Assembly (NCBI GenBank): GCA_946414805.1 | Contig: CAMKPZ010000001.1 | Coordinates: 368,110 to 432,109 of the forward strand | Length of the DNA stretch: 64,000 nucleotides | Source: an uncultured Bacteroidales bacterium | GTDB lineage: Bacteria; Bacteroidota; Bacteroidia; Bacteroidales; Paludibacteraceae | Direction: 5' to 3' | Part shown: piece by piece, positions 46,090 to 55,597 of the stretch | Layout: each line of letters begins with the position of its first letter | Position numbering within the stretch: position 1 is the first letter of the stretch | Translations under genes and position numbers: made by a program | The notes under the pieces: generated by a model | What the model was told of the DNA's origin: nothing | The model's input: only the letters and a program-made list of their open reading frames with translations | The model's database searches: none

Positions 46090-47079
46090 TCAGATCTTTC
46101 TGAATCCGATGATCTCCCGCACCTCTTCGATAGTCTTTTCCGCGCGTGCAGAAGCGGCTTCGGCACCCTGGCGCATCACGCGTTCCAGCAACGCATCATC
46201 CGATGCATAAGCGGTAATCTTCTCGCGGATAGGCGCTAACAGTTTGTTGGCATCTGCCGCCATCTGTTTCTTCATGTCGCCGTAGCGTATCTCCATGCGG
46301 TTATAGAGATCGTTGTAATAGTCCGCCGCCTCTTTGCCGCAGAGCAGTTCGCAGAGCGTGAAGAGGTTTTGTATCACTTCCGGCTTCTCCTGGTTGAGTT
46401 GCGTCGGTCCCTGGTCGGTCACAGCGCGCATGATCTTTTTGGTGACGGTCTTCTCGTCGTCGCAGAGGTACAGACAGTTGCCTTCCGATTTGCCCATCTT
46501 GCCGCTTCCGTCCAGCCCCGGCACTTTCACGGCTTTGTCGGCGAAATGGAAAGATGCGGGTTCTTTGAAGTACTCCACATTGTATATTCTATTGAACCTG
46601 CGCGCGAAGAGCCGTGCCATCTCCATATTCTGCTCCTGATCTTTGCCCACCGGCACTTTGTCTGCTTTGTGCATCAGGATGTCAGCCGCCATCAGGCAGG
46701 GATAGGTCAGCAGTCCGGCATTCACGTTATCGGGTTGTTTGCGCACTTTCTCCTTGAAGGAAGTCACGCGTTCCAGTTCGCCCAGATAGGCGTTCATATT
46801 GAGGTACAGATAGAGTTCGAGCACTTGCTTCACATCGCTCTGTACGTATATCGGTGCTTTGTCGGGATCGATACCGCAGGCGAGGTATTCGCTGAGGATC
46901 GTCTTGACGGAATTGCGGATGTTCTCCGGCGTGGGGTGCGTTGTGAGGGAGTGCCAGTCGGCGATGAAGAACATGCAGTCGTACTCGTCCTGCATCTTCA
47001 CAAAACTCTTCACTGCGCCGAAATAGTTACCGAGGTGCAGGTTTCCCGTGGGTCGTATGCCGCTAATGACTCTTTCCAT
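46090..47079 (-). CDS. trpS: tryptophanyl-tRNA synthetase
   Basis: A 329-residue class I synthetase. The HIGH-type motif is PTGNLHLGNYFGA and the KMSKS-type motif is GSGKMGKSEGN. The start MERVISGIRPTG at 47079 matches the family; the frame to 47160 overlaps the regulator gene. It lies 4 bp after the Lrp-type gene. Confidence 0.96.
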   Translation of the reverse strand: MERVISGIRPTGNLHLGNYFGAVKSFVKMQDEYDCMFFIADWHSLTTHPTPENIRNSVKTILSEYLACGIDPDKAPIYVQSDVKQVLELYLYLNMNAYLGELERVTSFKEKVRKQPDNVNAGLLTYPCLMAADILMHKADKVPVGKDQEQNMEMARLFARRFNRIYNVEYFKEPASFHFADKAVKVPGLDGSGKMGKSEGNCLYLCDDEKTVTKKIMRAVTDQGPTQLNQEKPEVIQNLFTLCELLCGKEAADYYNDLYNRMEIRYGDMKKQMAADANKLLAPIREKITAYASDDALLERVMRQGAEAASARAEKTIEEVREIIGFRKI

Positions 47080-47083
47080 GTTC

Positions 47084-47548
47084 TTACAGTTTGGTCTCGA
47101 TCGGTAATTGACGGAAGATCGGTTGCGAGAGTGCGGTGAGTGTCGTGGTGTCCGCCACACCCGGGATAGCCTGTATTTTGGTATTGAGCAGGGTCAGCAG
47201 GTGCTCGTTGTCATGCGCAAACACCTTGATCAGGATACCGAAGGCGCCCAAGGTATATTGTGCTTCGACCACCTCCGGGATCTGCTTGAGGGCATTGATC
47301 ACCTGGTTGTACATCGAGGCTTTCTCCATCGTTATTCCGATATACACGCAGAGTTCGTAGCCTAAGGCTTTGGGCTGTACGTGGTAACTCGAACCTGTGA
47401 TGGCGCCGTTGTCAAACATCTTCTGAACGCGCTGATGCACAGCCGCTCTGCTCACTCCGCACTGCTCGGCTACCTCTTTGAAGGGGATTCGGGCACTCTT
47501 GGTGATGATCTTCAGGATCTTGCGATCCAGTTCGTCTAATTTGTCCAT
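47084..47548 (-). CDS. Lrp/AsnC-family transcriptional regulator
   Basis: A 154-residue regulator: winged HTH (LDRKILKIITKSARIPFKEVAEQCGVSRAAVHQRVQKM) and a C-terminal RAM ligand-binding domain (ALKQIPEVVEAQYTLGAFGILIKVFAHDNEHLLTLL). The ligand is probably an amino acid. Located directly before trpS. Confidence 0.92.
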   Translation of the reverse strand: MDKLDELDRKILKIITKSARIPFKEVAEQCGVSRAAVHQRVQKMFDNGAITGSSYHVQPKALGYELCVYIGITMEKASMYNQVINALKQIPEVVEAQYTLGAFGILIKVFAHDNEHLLTLLNTKIQAIPGVADTTTLTALSQPIFRQLPIETKL

Positions 47549-47570
47549 GATTGGTATGTTGTATTCTGTT

Positions 47571-49451
47571 TTATTTCATGATTCGTTTGCTTCCGTCCCG
47601 TGAGACGAGCACGTATATGCCGTTCGGCAGATAGTCGATAGCGAGTGCCGTTGCGCGTGTCTCTCCGATACATGCGCCGGAGAGCGTATAGAGACGGAAG
47701 GCTTTGCCCTGCGGGTTATGGATCGTGCTGCCGTCAAAAAGGAGATCGTTGTCTTCGTGCGTCCCGTCGATCGCCTGCGGCTGATAATCCGTCTCCTCGC
47801 CCTGGATGCCTTGCAGCGGCGAGGTATAGTTGACGATCAGGTTTGCCAGTTCGCTGTTTTTCTCCGCGGAGGAGTCGTCCGTGGAACTGAAAGCGAAACT
47901 CACGTCTCCGTGCTGCATACGCCCTGCCCCGCCCTCGCCTGTCACGATTGACGGCACATCCTGCGGTGCATCCGGCGTGACCGCGGGCATCAGCGAAGGG
48001 TCTGTGTCGAAATTGTCGTATGTATGTCCGCCCTGCTTGGTCTTCACGCTCTCCGGCACTTGCTCGTCACGTGTGGCGGCAAGATAAGCGTCGAAATGCA
48101 CAGGGTTGGTCTCCGCGTCATAATAGACAAGCGTCCTGGAACCCTCGAACACATTGTTATAGGCCTTGATGATTCCGCCGTCTTCCTTGGAGAAGGTAGG
48201 AGAATCTTTCTCGTCCGTACCGTTCTTGGTGTCCGTTCCCTGCATGGAGATCAGCATCGGACGCGGACAGTTGCGGAAATAGTTCGCTTCCACGAATCCG
48301 CAGGCACCGTACGTGGCTCCTACGCCGTATTTGGCTATGCCGTCGTAGTAGTTGTTATAGATATGAACGCTCATGGTGCGCAGGCGCGGGTGGCGCGAAT
48401 CGGAGTGGTCGAACCAGTTATGGTGATACGTGATATAGTTCGGTCCCGTCTCGCTCTTCATGCCGCACATAGCCGATTTGCCGGTGTCCCAGAAATGGTT
48501 GTACGCCACGGTCACGTGCTTCGAATCGCTCTTCACATCGATCGTTCCGTCGCCTTTCACCTGGTCTTTGTCCGAGCCCGGCTGGCCGTAGAAGCCGTCG
48601 ATATGATGCACCCATATATGATCGTTGTCGGAGTCCATGGAGATGCAGTCGTCCATCGCGCTCATCACAGCGAGATTGCGTATCTCCACGCTCTCCGCCC
48701 CGCGCACGAGCATTCCGCATCCGCGCAGCACGGCGTCCTTACCCACGCCCTCGAAAGTGATGTCCATCGGTATTCCCACCTTGCCTTTGATCTGCAGTCC
48801 TTCCTCTTTGCTGCCCAGTGAATCCAGATGCGCCACTTCCACCACGCCTATCAGGCGTATCGCCAGCGGCTGTGCGGCAAACCCTTTCTCGTAGGCGCTC
48901 AGGATATGCTGGAGACCAGTGCAGTGACGCTTCGTACCTTTCTTGTCGATCGTGACATCCATCTCCACGGTCTTGGCGTTGGCGGCATGGATATAGAGCA
49001 CTTTGGCTCCGTCTTTCAGCGTGCCGTCATTCTTGTACGCGCCCACGCCCTGCGGATAGTTGAAATGTGCAAAGCCGTTGCGGTCATGCGCCTTTACGGT
49101 CAGCACATCGGTCTCGGCAGGCTTGGCTCCTTCCGCCATCTCGTCCGGGATGTCCGTTCCGCATTCCAGCGTAGCACTCACCTGCATCCGGTAACTGCCG
49201 GGCTTCAATCCCAATGCGTCCGCACGGAGATACGTGCCGTAATAGCGGATCAGAGGATCATCTAATGTCACCGACTCGTTCGTCTCCGTGTTGGTCACCT
49301 TCACCTGATACTCCGCCGCACCGCTCACCGGCGCCCACTCCACATAAGCACTCTCGTACCAACCGCCGGCACCCGTGATCTGAATCTCGCCACGCACACC
49401 GAACGGCATTAAAACGAACGCTGCTATGATCAAAAAGGCCTGTTTACGCAT
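47571..49451 (-). CDS. exported pectate lyase (PL1-like) with type IX secretion tail
   Basis: A 626-residue protein. Signal peptide (QAFLIIAAFVLMPFGVRG), a fibronectin-like domain (YVEWAPVSGAAEYQVKVTN), then a right-handed beta-helix with calcium/catalytic region (MDDCISMDSDNDHIWVHH; HNWFDHSDSRHPRLR, with the conserved Arg). The last 70 residues form a C-terminal sorting-type domain (LYTLSGACIGET ... DYLPNGIYVLVSRDG...). It cleaves pectate outside the cell; the tail indicates type IX export. Start chosen at 49451 after the promoter. Promoter 49472-49502. Confidence 0.9.
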   Translation of the reverse strand: MRKQAFLIIAAFVLMPFGVRGEIQITGAGGWYESAYVEWAPVSGAAEYQVKVTNTETNESVTLDDPLIRYYGTYLRADALGLKPGSYRMQVSATLECGTDIPDEMAEGAKPAETDVLTVKAHDRNGFAHFNYPQGVGAYKNDGTLKDGAKVLYIHAANAKTVEMDVTIDKKGTKRHCTGLQHILSAYEKGFAAQPLAIRLIGVVEVAHLDSLGSKEEGLQIKGKVGIPMDITFEGVGKDAVLRGCGMLVRGAESVEIRNLAVMSAMDDCISMDSDNDHIWVHHIDGFYGQPGSDKDQVKGDGTIDVKSDSKHVTVAYNHFWDTGKSAMCGMKSETGPNYITYHHNWFDHSDSRHPRLRTMSVHIYNNYYDGIAKYGVGATYGACGFVEANYFRNCPRPMLISMQGTDTKNGTDEKDSPTFSKEDGGIIKAYNNVFEGSRTLVYYDAETNPVHFDAYLAATRDEQVPESVKTKQGGHTYDNFDTDPSLMPAVTPDAPQDVPSIVTGEGGAGRMQHGDVSFAFSSTDDSSAEKNSELANLIVNYTSPLQGIQGEETDYQPQAIDGTHEDNDLLFDGSTIHNPQGKAFRLYTLSGACIGETRATALAIDYLPNGIYVLVSRDGSKRIMK

Positions 49452-49471
49452 AATTGTTACGAATTTCGGGG

Positions 49472-49502
49472 CAAAGTTACTGCTTTTTTTGCACATATGC
49501 AA
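49472..49502 (-). promoter_or_regulatory. pectate lyase promoter
   Basis: TTG at 49502-49500, 20 bp, TAACTTTG at 49479-49472. It interleaves with the divergent promoter of the O-methyltransferase gene. Confidence 0.85.
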
Positions 49503-49519
49503 ATTTTTTTGTACTTTTG
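49489..49519 (+). promoter_or_regulatory. O-methyltransferase promoter
   Basis: TTG at 49489-49491, 20 bp, TACTTTTG at 49512-49519. The two divergent -33 elements form the near-palindrome TTTGCACATATGCAAA (49488-49503). Confidence 0.85.
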
Positions 49520-49538
49520 CAGCAAATTTAGTATCAAA

Positions 49539-50231
49539 ATGACATTAGAGGACTATATTGCACTGCATACGACGCCCGAACCGGACTATTTGCAGACGAT
49601 CACGCGTAACACGCACGTACATATATTGAACCCGCACATGTTATCCGGGCACGTGCAGGGGCGCGCACTCGCGATGATCAGTCATATGATCCGTCCGGAG
49701 CGTATTCTCGAACTCGGTACGTTCACCGGTTACAGCGCGCTCTGTCTGGCGGAAGGCCTGCCGGAGAACGGACGGCTGGTGACGATCGAGCATAACGACG
49801 AACTGGAGACCGTCATCCGGCGTAACCTCGCCCTCTCTCCCTTGGGCGCGAAGATCGACCTCCTCATCGGCGATGCCAAAGCAATTCTCAAATCCTACAG
49901 CAATAGCGTTCTTTCGACTTTCGACTTTCGACTTTCGACTTTGAGCGAAGCGGTCGGTCAAAGCAGTTGCTTTGACCTTGTCTTCATCGATGCCGACAAA
50001 CGCGAGTACTGCGCTTACTTGGATCTGGTTTGTCCGTTGGTGCCGGTGGGCGGTTTCATCCTGGCGGACAACACCCTTTGGGACGGACATATCATTGATC
50101 CTGCCTACGACCGTGACAAACAGACGCTCGGTCTGCGTGCGTTCAATGACCGTCTGGCAGCCGACGACCGTTTCGAGCAGGTCATTCTCCCTCTCCGCGA
50201 CGGTCTCACCCTCATCCGCAAAGTGAAATAA
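49539..50231 (+). CDS. SAM-dependent O-methyltransferase (catechol-type)
   Basis: A 230-residue class I methyltransferase: ILELGTFTGYSALCLAEGL binds SAM, LVTIEHNDE follows, and FDLVFIDADKREY carries the metal-site Asp. Metal-dependent O-methylation of a small phenolic is the family role; substrate unknown. A heptamer repeat (TTTCGAC x4, 49912-49939) encodes STFDFRLST at about residues 125-135, lengthening a loop between strands. Start at 49539 (MTLEDYIALHTTPEPDY). Confidence 0.9.
   Translation: MTLEDYIALHTTPEPDYLQTITRNTHVHILNPHMLSGHVQGRALAMISHMIRPERILELGTFTGYSALCLAEGLPENGRLVTIEHNDELETVIRRNLALSPLGAKIDLLIGDAKAILKSYSNSVLSTFDFRLSTLSEAVGQSSCFDLVFIDADKREYCAYLDLVCPLVPVGGFILADNTLWDGHIIDPAYDRDKQTLGLRAFNDRLAADDRFEQVILPLRDGLTLIRKVK
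49912..49942. repeat. 7-bp tandem repeat inside O-methyltransferase gene
   Basis: Four exact TTTCGAC units followed by TTT, in frame. Confidence 0.9.
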
Positions 50232-50264
50232 TGGAAAATATGGTTTGCAAAGGAATGGAAAGCC

Positions 50265-51203
50265 TTAATAGCTCCATTTCTCCTCTATATTTTTCAATTC
50301 CAATTCCTCCGTATAGGATGGTTCGACAAAGATGCCTGTTTCACGCATGCGTTGAATATTTGCATCCTGCAGTTCCTTAATCATGGATCCAAGGTTAATG
50401 GCATCTTCGACCTCTTTCTCCGTGACTTTTTGTCCTGACTTCTTTAAATCCTTATTCAGTTTCTTCACTGTAGATTTTACAACACCTTTTACAATAATGT
50501 TTTTAAGTTGTTCTGATTGTTTGAGTTCATCATAAAATTCCATATTGCAATCAGCGGGAATATCGAACTCCCCGTCCGATACTTCACGCGGCTTAATGCT
50601 GATTACTTCCATGGAATTTTCCATCCAGATATCAACACCGTTTTCCACAGATCTTTCACGCATTTTTCCGACAGGATAGGAGCGTAGAATGTATCGCATG
50701 GCTATCTTATCCTGTTCAAAAGCATTTGCGCCATAAGCCAAGGGCGCATCCGGATGGATAGGAGTATCCATATCCGTAACAAACAAAAGAGTCTCCTGGA
50801 TGGTGCCCATAATATCTTTTCTGGAGCTATACAAAACGCCGTCTTTCCCTGCTATGGTTTTCTTTTCCGATTTGTCAAACAGAGAGGGGTATATATTGGG
50901 AGTGAGTTGCACGTACGGCAGATAATAACCGGATCTGGTGTAGTCTCCCCATACGATGATCTGAGAAGCGGCATTGCTATAGATGGTATGAATCCCCCCC
51001 AATGTCTGGTATTGGTGAACCTTGTCGCCTTTTATCGTGACGACAACGGTATCCAGACTATTAAGAAGATTTCCCGTGAATTTTTTCATGTCCTCCGAGT
51101 ACTTTGCATTGGTAAGATATACAATATCTCCCTCAAAATAGTTCTGTGCCATCATTCCTGTGGCAAAAAGCAGTACAACTACTGCGGTCAACATCTTTTT
51201 CAT
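50265..51203 (-). CDS. exported hypothetical protein
   Basis: A 312-residue protein with signal peptide (LTAVVVLLFATGMMA). The mature part starts with a beta-rich segment reminiscent of DUF4412/GLPGLI-type proteins (YFEGDIVYLTNAKY ... VTIKGDKVHQYQTLGGIHTIYS); the end is helical and charged. I do not recognise a precise family. Last gene of a four-gene exported operon (50265-55449), 10 bp after the collagen-like gene. Confidence 0.75.
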   Translation of the reverse strand: MKKMLTAVVVLLFATGMMAQNYFEGDIVYLTNAKYSEDMKKFTGNLLNSLDTVVVTIKGDKVHQYQTLGGIHTIYSNAASQIIVWGDYTRSGYYLPYVQLTPNIYPSLFDKSEKKTIAGKDGVLYSSRKDIMGTIQETLLFVTDMDTPIHPDAPLAYGANAFEQDKIAMRYILRSYPVGKMRERSVENGVDIWMENSMEVISIKPREVSDGEFDIPADCNMEFYDELKQSEQLKNIIVKGVVKSTVKKLNKDLKKSGQKVTEKEVEDAINLGSMIKELQDANIQRMRETGIFVEPSYTEELELKNIEEKWSY

Positions 51204-51213
51204 AAAGCAATTA

Positions 51214-52458
51214 TTAGTATAAAGTTAAAGATAATGTCTTATAAGAAACGCTGTATTGTCCGTCAAATACGGGATCAACAACCGTTGTTTCAGTGCGGAT
51301 AATTTCTTGTTCACCGGCATTTCCGTCATGTCCGTCTGCGCCGTCAGATCCATTTGGGGCAGAACCGAAACATCCACTTCCGTTTCCGTGTTTTCCGCCT
51401 TTTCCTCCCCTGCCACCGCGGCCGCCTTTTCCTCCGTCAGTTATGATCGACACATCCGTCTTTTTCATCCTGTTGTCCAATATTACCAGAACATTTCCTC
51501 CGTTGCCGCCATCCTCACCACTTTCAGCATTAAAACCTCTTGTGCCGCAGATACCTTTGATGGTCGTTGTTGAGCCGTCTTTATTAACAACGGTAACAGC
51601 ATCCATACCATCGATACCATCTATGCCGTCTTTTCCGTCAGCCCCTTTTTCCCCGCAGGCATTAATGACGAATGGCAAGGTCACAATCTGAGAATGCCCC
51701 GATCGCAGTTCTCTGACATGGCAAAACCTTTTACCATTCACTTTTTTCAAGAAACGGACAACGAACACTCCGTCTCTTCCTATCCATTCGATCCGGTTGG
51801 AGAAAGAAACAAGAAACGGGATTTCAACATATTCTCCGCTTTTCTGGTGTGCCAGCATGAACATACCTCCAAAAGGAATGCGGCCTTCCAAATAATCAAA
51901 CGGGCTGTATGAATGGACAATCTGCTGTATTCCGGAAACGCCTTTGGGGAAATGGAAATGTTTGGAAACAGGGAATAATCCGAACTGCTCAGGTGCCATT
52001 CTTTTCTCGTTGTCTTTCAGCACCGATATTTTCAGTCCGTTGGGATTTTCCATATTGATCCGGAAGTTTTCTATATTGTCCTGTTTGGGATTGAACTTCA
52101 GCATTTTCTTCTGTCTCGGCCACATTATTTTCCCTACTTTGTCTTTAGGGATACCGGGGAAAGAGATAAACAATGACTTGTCTTCAAATTTGATTTTCAG
52201 AGGTTTGATATCCGTTATCCTGCCATTATTATCTACGTTGCAGTATCTGTCTCTCAACTGCTTTATCCGCAGGTTGGTGCTTCGGATGGTTTTTCCGGTG
52301 CTTGTCTTGACTATTTCCACATTTCCCATCTTCCTTTTGTCGCTGAAGACATTCTGCATATCAGGCTCCAAATCGGAAGTTTGCCTTACAGGAACTTGTG
52401 CATATCCCTGATATGCCACCAGGGATAGTATAATAATAGTAAAAATATGCTGTTTCAT
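51214..52458 (-). CDS. exported protein with collagen-like Gly-rich region
   Basis: A 414-residue protein with signal peptide (IFTIIILSLVAYQGYA). Residues about 25-265 are an unrecognised globular part. From about 270 the sequence is collagen-like: GADGKDGIDGIDGMDA, then GICGTRGFNAESGEDGGNGG and GGKGGRGGRGGKGGKHG, up to GADGHDGNAGEQE. The end is a beta-rich segment (FDGQYSVSYKTLSLTLY). Gly-X-Y repeats in bacteria usually form surface triple helices. Function unknown. Confidence 0.8.
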   Translation of the reverse strand: MKQHIFTIIILSLVAYQGYAQVPVRQTSDLEPDMQNVFSDKRKMGNVEIVKTSTGKTIRSTNLRIKQLRDRYCNVDNNGRITDIKPLKIKFEDKSLFISFPGIPKDKVGKIMWPRQKKMLKFNPKQDNIENFRINMENPNGLKISVLKDNEKRMAPEQFGLFPVSKHFHFPKGVSGIQQIVHSYSPFDYLEGRIPFGGMFMLAHQKSGEYVEIPFLVSFSNRIEWIGRDGVFVVRFLKKVNGKRFCHVRELRSGHSQIVTLPFVINACGEKGADGKDGIDGIDGMDAVTVVNKDGSTTTIKGICGTRGFNAESGEDGGNGGNVLVILDNRMKKTDVSIITDGGKGGRGGRGGKGGKHGNGSGCFGSAPNGSDGADGHDGNAGEQEIIRTETTVVDPVFDGQYSVSYKTLSLTLY

Positions 52459-52464
52459 AATAGT

Positions 52465-53697
52465 TTATTTTTTCCCGATTTCTCTGATTAACATACCCGG
52501 ATAAATCTTTCCGCCGGATACTTGTTTGAAAGTAGTGTACTCAAGTGTACTACCGACAGCCCCCTCTTCAGCAGCCATGAACCGGTTATCCCATATCATT
52601 CCCTTTTCGGGTTTGATCACAGCTACTCTGCGGTAGGTTGTTTTATAGTCGGAAACGACCTTTTCGAGCACCTCGAATTTTGTATTTTCAGTGATACCCT
52701 CTTTCATTCCGATGGGTGCTTGCAAGGGGGTCACATTGGTCAGAGTGACTTTGATTTTGAAAGGTTCAAAGTTACGTGCCAGATTGGCGATATTCTCGTC
52801 TATGGCACGTGTGCAGGCTTTTTTGATCATTTCATCCGGTGTGTCAAAGTTAACGCCCAGGAATGAAATCTCGCTACCGCTTGACATCTGGGAACCGACA
52901 TATTCCAGTTTGAACATATCCCGGTTCCGGATAAAAGCATTTTTCTTGGCGTCATCAGGCACAGGAGAATACATTTCCGTATAGAATCTGTTTGCAGTCT
53001 GTTCGTCCCACACTAACCGGTACAGATGGGTGTTCACTTTCACTCTGAATCCTTTCAGGGAGTTCATGATCTCCTGGGCGGAATGTCCGATAGTAGCGAA
53101 ATCAGAGGTCATGTCAGTGCCGGTCAATCCGGAGGTCACGGCACCTATAGTGGCAATCAGATAGAAGAAGACCATTCCTGTTATCCGCCCTGCCTTTTCC
53201 TTGTCTATATAGCGGATATCGTTTACAATGACAAAGGTGTTATGAATCAACTCCTCTCCGGCATCGGCCAGCAAGGCTGAATTGCGGATCGTTTGCTGGG
53301 CAATAATCTTGTCGTATTCGGAGGCGCTGTACAATCCCCGTTCTTTAATCAAGTCCATGTTGCAAGCCCCTGTCTTCGGGTCCCGGTTAAACCACCGTGC
53401 GACCAAATGACTCGCCACATGGTTGTGTATCAGGAAGCCTTCGCCACGTTCGTTTTTGGGCGTCTTTTTGTCTACCTGAATGATCTTGACGCTCAGGTCA
53501 TGATCATTATATTTGTCAGGAAGAGGCATATCCAGGAACACATCCGCGATATTGGGACCGTAATGTTGTTCATCATGGTTGATCAGGATAGAATAGATGC
53601 TATTCCTCCGGTAGTCAACCTCTTCAATCGTCCGTTTCTCGCCGAAAACAACGGCGGTGTACATGATCAGTACAAGTGATATAAATATACGTTTCAT
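52465..53697 (-). CDS. exported hypothetical protein
   Basis: A 410-residue protein with signal peptide (FISLVLIMYTAVVFG) and one internal hydrophobic helix (about residues 170-190, ITGMVFFYLIATIGAVTSGL). No recognised domain. A central region (HLVARWFNRDPKTGACNMDLIKERGLY) may be conserved. Six bp before the collagen-like gene; operon partner. Confidence 0.75.
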   Translation of the reverse strand: MKRIFISLVLIMYTAVVFGEKRTIEEVDYRRNSIYSILINHDEQHYGPNIADVFLDMPLPDKYNDHDLSVKIIQVDKKTPKNERGEGFLIHNHVASHLVARWFNRDPKTGACNMDLIKERGLYSASEYDKIIAQQTIRNSALLADAGEELIHNTFVIVNDIRYIDKEKAGRITGMVFFYLIATIGAVTSGLTGTDMTSDFATIGHSAQEIMNSLKGFRVKVNTHLYRLVWDEQTANRFYTEMYSPVPDDAKKNAFIRNRDMFKLEYVGSQMSSGSEISFLGVNFDTPDEMIKKACTRAIDENIANLARNFEPFKIKVTLTNVTPLQAPIGMKEGITENTKFEVLEKVVSDYKTTYRRVAVIKPEKGMIWDNRFMAAEEGAVGSTLEYTTFKQVSGGKIYPGMLIREIGKK

Positions 53698-53709
53698 AAT
53701 CTCATTCTG

Positions 53710-55449
53710 TTAATAATCCCAATCTGTTTCAGCAACAATACTATTCAGTTTATAAGTCCGTGACCGTCTGGAGAAGCGCAACCGGTCTCTGAACTTCTCC
53801 AAATCGGTAAAGGTAGGAGTCGGCTTGTTCCGGTAATAGAGATATGCCGCAGCGGCCTGCTTGACATCCGTATACATGAAAGGGATCACCTTGTTGCCAT
53901 ATCCGTCCAGATAGCCGTACAGTTTCACATTCTCCTCTCCCAGGATATAGAAACGCCTCATCTGATTACCGTGCAATTCAGGATCTGCCTCATAGCAGCC
54001 CTCATACGCATCATGGGAGGGAGACAGGCTGTGGGTGTGAAGGCAATATAATCCGAACTCGTCTCCGTACTGGTAAACAAAGGTCTGATCAATAAAACTG
54101 AACAAGTCGTCAAAGATACAGTCGAGTATTTTTACGTTTCTCTCATATGCGCCCCATTTATAGTCTTTGGAGACAAAAAACACATCTCTCTTATCCATTT
54201 GGCGTATATCATCGAACTCGAACGGCACGATTACTTCTCCGGAGGTATTGACAACGCCCCAGAGTTCTCCGTTTTGAACGGCCCATAATCCGAACGAATT
54301 CACATTGACCACACTTCCTTGATAGGAATAGGGAATGACCATCTGGTGATTTCTGTTCACTAATCCGTAATTATAGTTCTCATCCCGCACAACCATGTAT
54401 CCGTTTTTGAAGTCGCAGCAGCCCTCATACGCGTAACTTGCCACCTCTTTTCCTTCCCTGTTGATCACAATGTCTTTGGAACCGGAAACAGTGTCGCTGA
54501 CAGAAACGACAGCGAAATCTTCGTGGTAACTGCGAGGCGTAAATCTCTGCGACACGGAGAACCATTGTTCCGGAGCAAGGGCATAAAGTCTCTTTTTGGT
54601 AATATCATAATTTTTAGACCAGATCACTCTTTGATTTTTCAGGTCGTAGTAAATCACACTTCTGACTCCCGTTGTTTTGCTCCTTTTCTGGCTGTAAACG
54701 AGGCATTGGATATCATTGCAGGGATTGTACTCGATATCTTTAAGACCGAGTTTTGACAATGATTGTTTTTCGTTTCCTTTTTTTCCGAAAGCCTGTTTGT
54801 AGATAGAAGACCGTATCTTGTCATTCAAGACTTGCCTGCCCTCCAGATCATAGCATGCGTTTTCCTTTACGCTATAGAAATACCCGCAAGACACATCTAT
54901 CGTATCCGTCTTGGCTTCGTACATGGGATAATAGCCGTTTTCTTTTTCATGATACAAACGTATCTCTTCAGCCGCTCCGCGATAGATCTCTTTTCCTTCT
55001 TTGTTGATCAAGGCAAAGACAACGCCCGGAGCGTCAATGGGGTCTTTCTTTTTTTTCTTTACCAGCGCTTTTGCGACACCTTTTGAATTGAACGGATAGA
55101 TAAATTCATACTCCGGTTGATGCAATAATCTACCGGTTGACGAGACTAATCCCTGTTTGTTTTTCAGACTCAGAATAGCGATGCCGTCATGAAAACTGCC
55201 TATTGCATCATATTTCGCTGCGAGAACTTCCCTGCCCTGATTGGTCACCATGCCGAATTTGTTTCCTTTCTTCATCACTGCCACTCCCTGCCCGGAGAAG
55301 TTCCCGATGTAATCATATTTATAAGGAATAACAAGATTCCCTTGCGAATCCTTGTAGCCGCATAAGCCGTTTTTGGAGGCGACGACTTCGGCAAACAGAT
55401 AACCCACGCCCATGAGGAGGGCTAATGCAAGTGCAGATGTTCTTTTCAT
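53710..55449 (-). CDS. exported WG-repeat (KWG-like) protein
   Basis: A 579-residue protein with signal peptide (MKRTSALALALLMGVGYLFA). Repeated units of about 45 residues in the form GLCGYKDSQGNLVIPYKYD / KFGMVTNQGREVLAAKYD / YGLVNRNHQMVIPYSYQ / LWGVVNTSGEVIVPFEFD are WG repeats, expected to form beta-sheet propeller-like folds. First gene of the four-gene operon. Start 55449 follows the promoter; the longer frame crosses it. Confidence 0.87.
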   Translation of the reverse strand: MKRTSALALALLMGVGYLFAEVVASKNGLCGYKDSQGNLVIPYKYDYIGNFSGQGVAVMKKGNKFGMVTNQGREVLAAKYDAIGSFHDGIAILSLKNKQGLVSSTGRLLHQPEYEFIYPFNSKGVAKALVKKKKKDPIDAPGVVFALINKEGKEIYRGAAEEIRLYHEKENGYYPMYEAKTDTIDVSCGYFYSVKENACYDLEGRQVLNDKIRSSIYKQAFGKKGNEKQSLSKLGLKDIEYNPCNDIQCLVYSQKRSKTTGVRSVIYYDLKNQRVIWSKNYDITKKRLYALAPEQWFSVSQRFTPRSYHEDFAVVSVSDTVSGSKDIVINREGKEVASYAYEGCCDFKNGYMVVRDENYNYGLVNRNHQMVIPYSYQGSVVNVNSFGLWAVQNGELWGVVNTSGEVIVPFEFDDIRQMDKRDVFFVSKDYKWGAYERNVKILDCIFDDLFSFIDQTFVYQYGDEFGLYCLHTHSLSPSHDAYEGCYEADPELHGNQMRRFYILGEENVKLYGYLDGYGNKVIPFMYTDVKQAAAAYLYYRNKPTPTFTDLEKFRDRLRFSRRSRTYKLNSIVAETDWDY

Positions 55450-55480
55450 AATGTAAAAGTGTGATATTAGTTTTCCGCCG

Positions 55481-55511
55481 CAAAGGTACAACAAAATTTT
55501 GATATATGCAA
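55481..55511 (-). promoter_or_regulatory. promoter of the four-gene exported operon
   Basis: TTG at 55511-55509, 20 bp, TACCTTTG at 55488-55481; about 30 nt leader. Confidence 0.85.
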
Positions 55512-55512
55512 G

Positions 55513-55539
55513 AAAAAAGTGCCGCGTGGGCACTTTTTT
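55513..55539. terminator. bidirectional terminator
   Basis: A perfect 11-bp stem, AAAAAAGTGCC against GGCACTTTTTT, with a 5-nt loop, between the island and the WG-repeat operon. Confidence 0.9.
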
Positions 55540-55541
55540 CT

Positions 55542-55597
55542 CATTGTGAATTGCTCATTGCTCATTGTGCATTGTGAATTGTGAATTGTGCATTGCA
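55542..55597. repeat. 7-bp tandem repeat, CATTGTG/AATTGTG family
   Basis: Eight contiguous units: CATTGTG, AATTGCT, CATTGCT, CATTGTG, CATTGTG, AATTGTG, AATTGTG, CATTGCA. It ends exactly at the stop codon of the gene at 55598. Confidence 0.9.
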
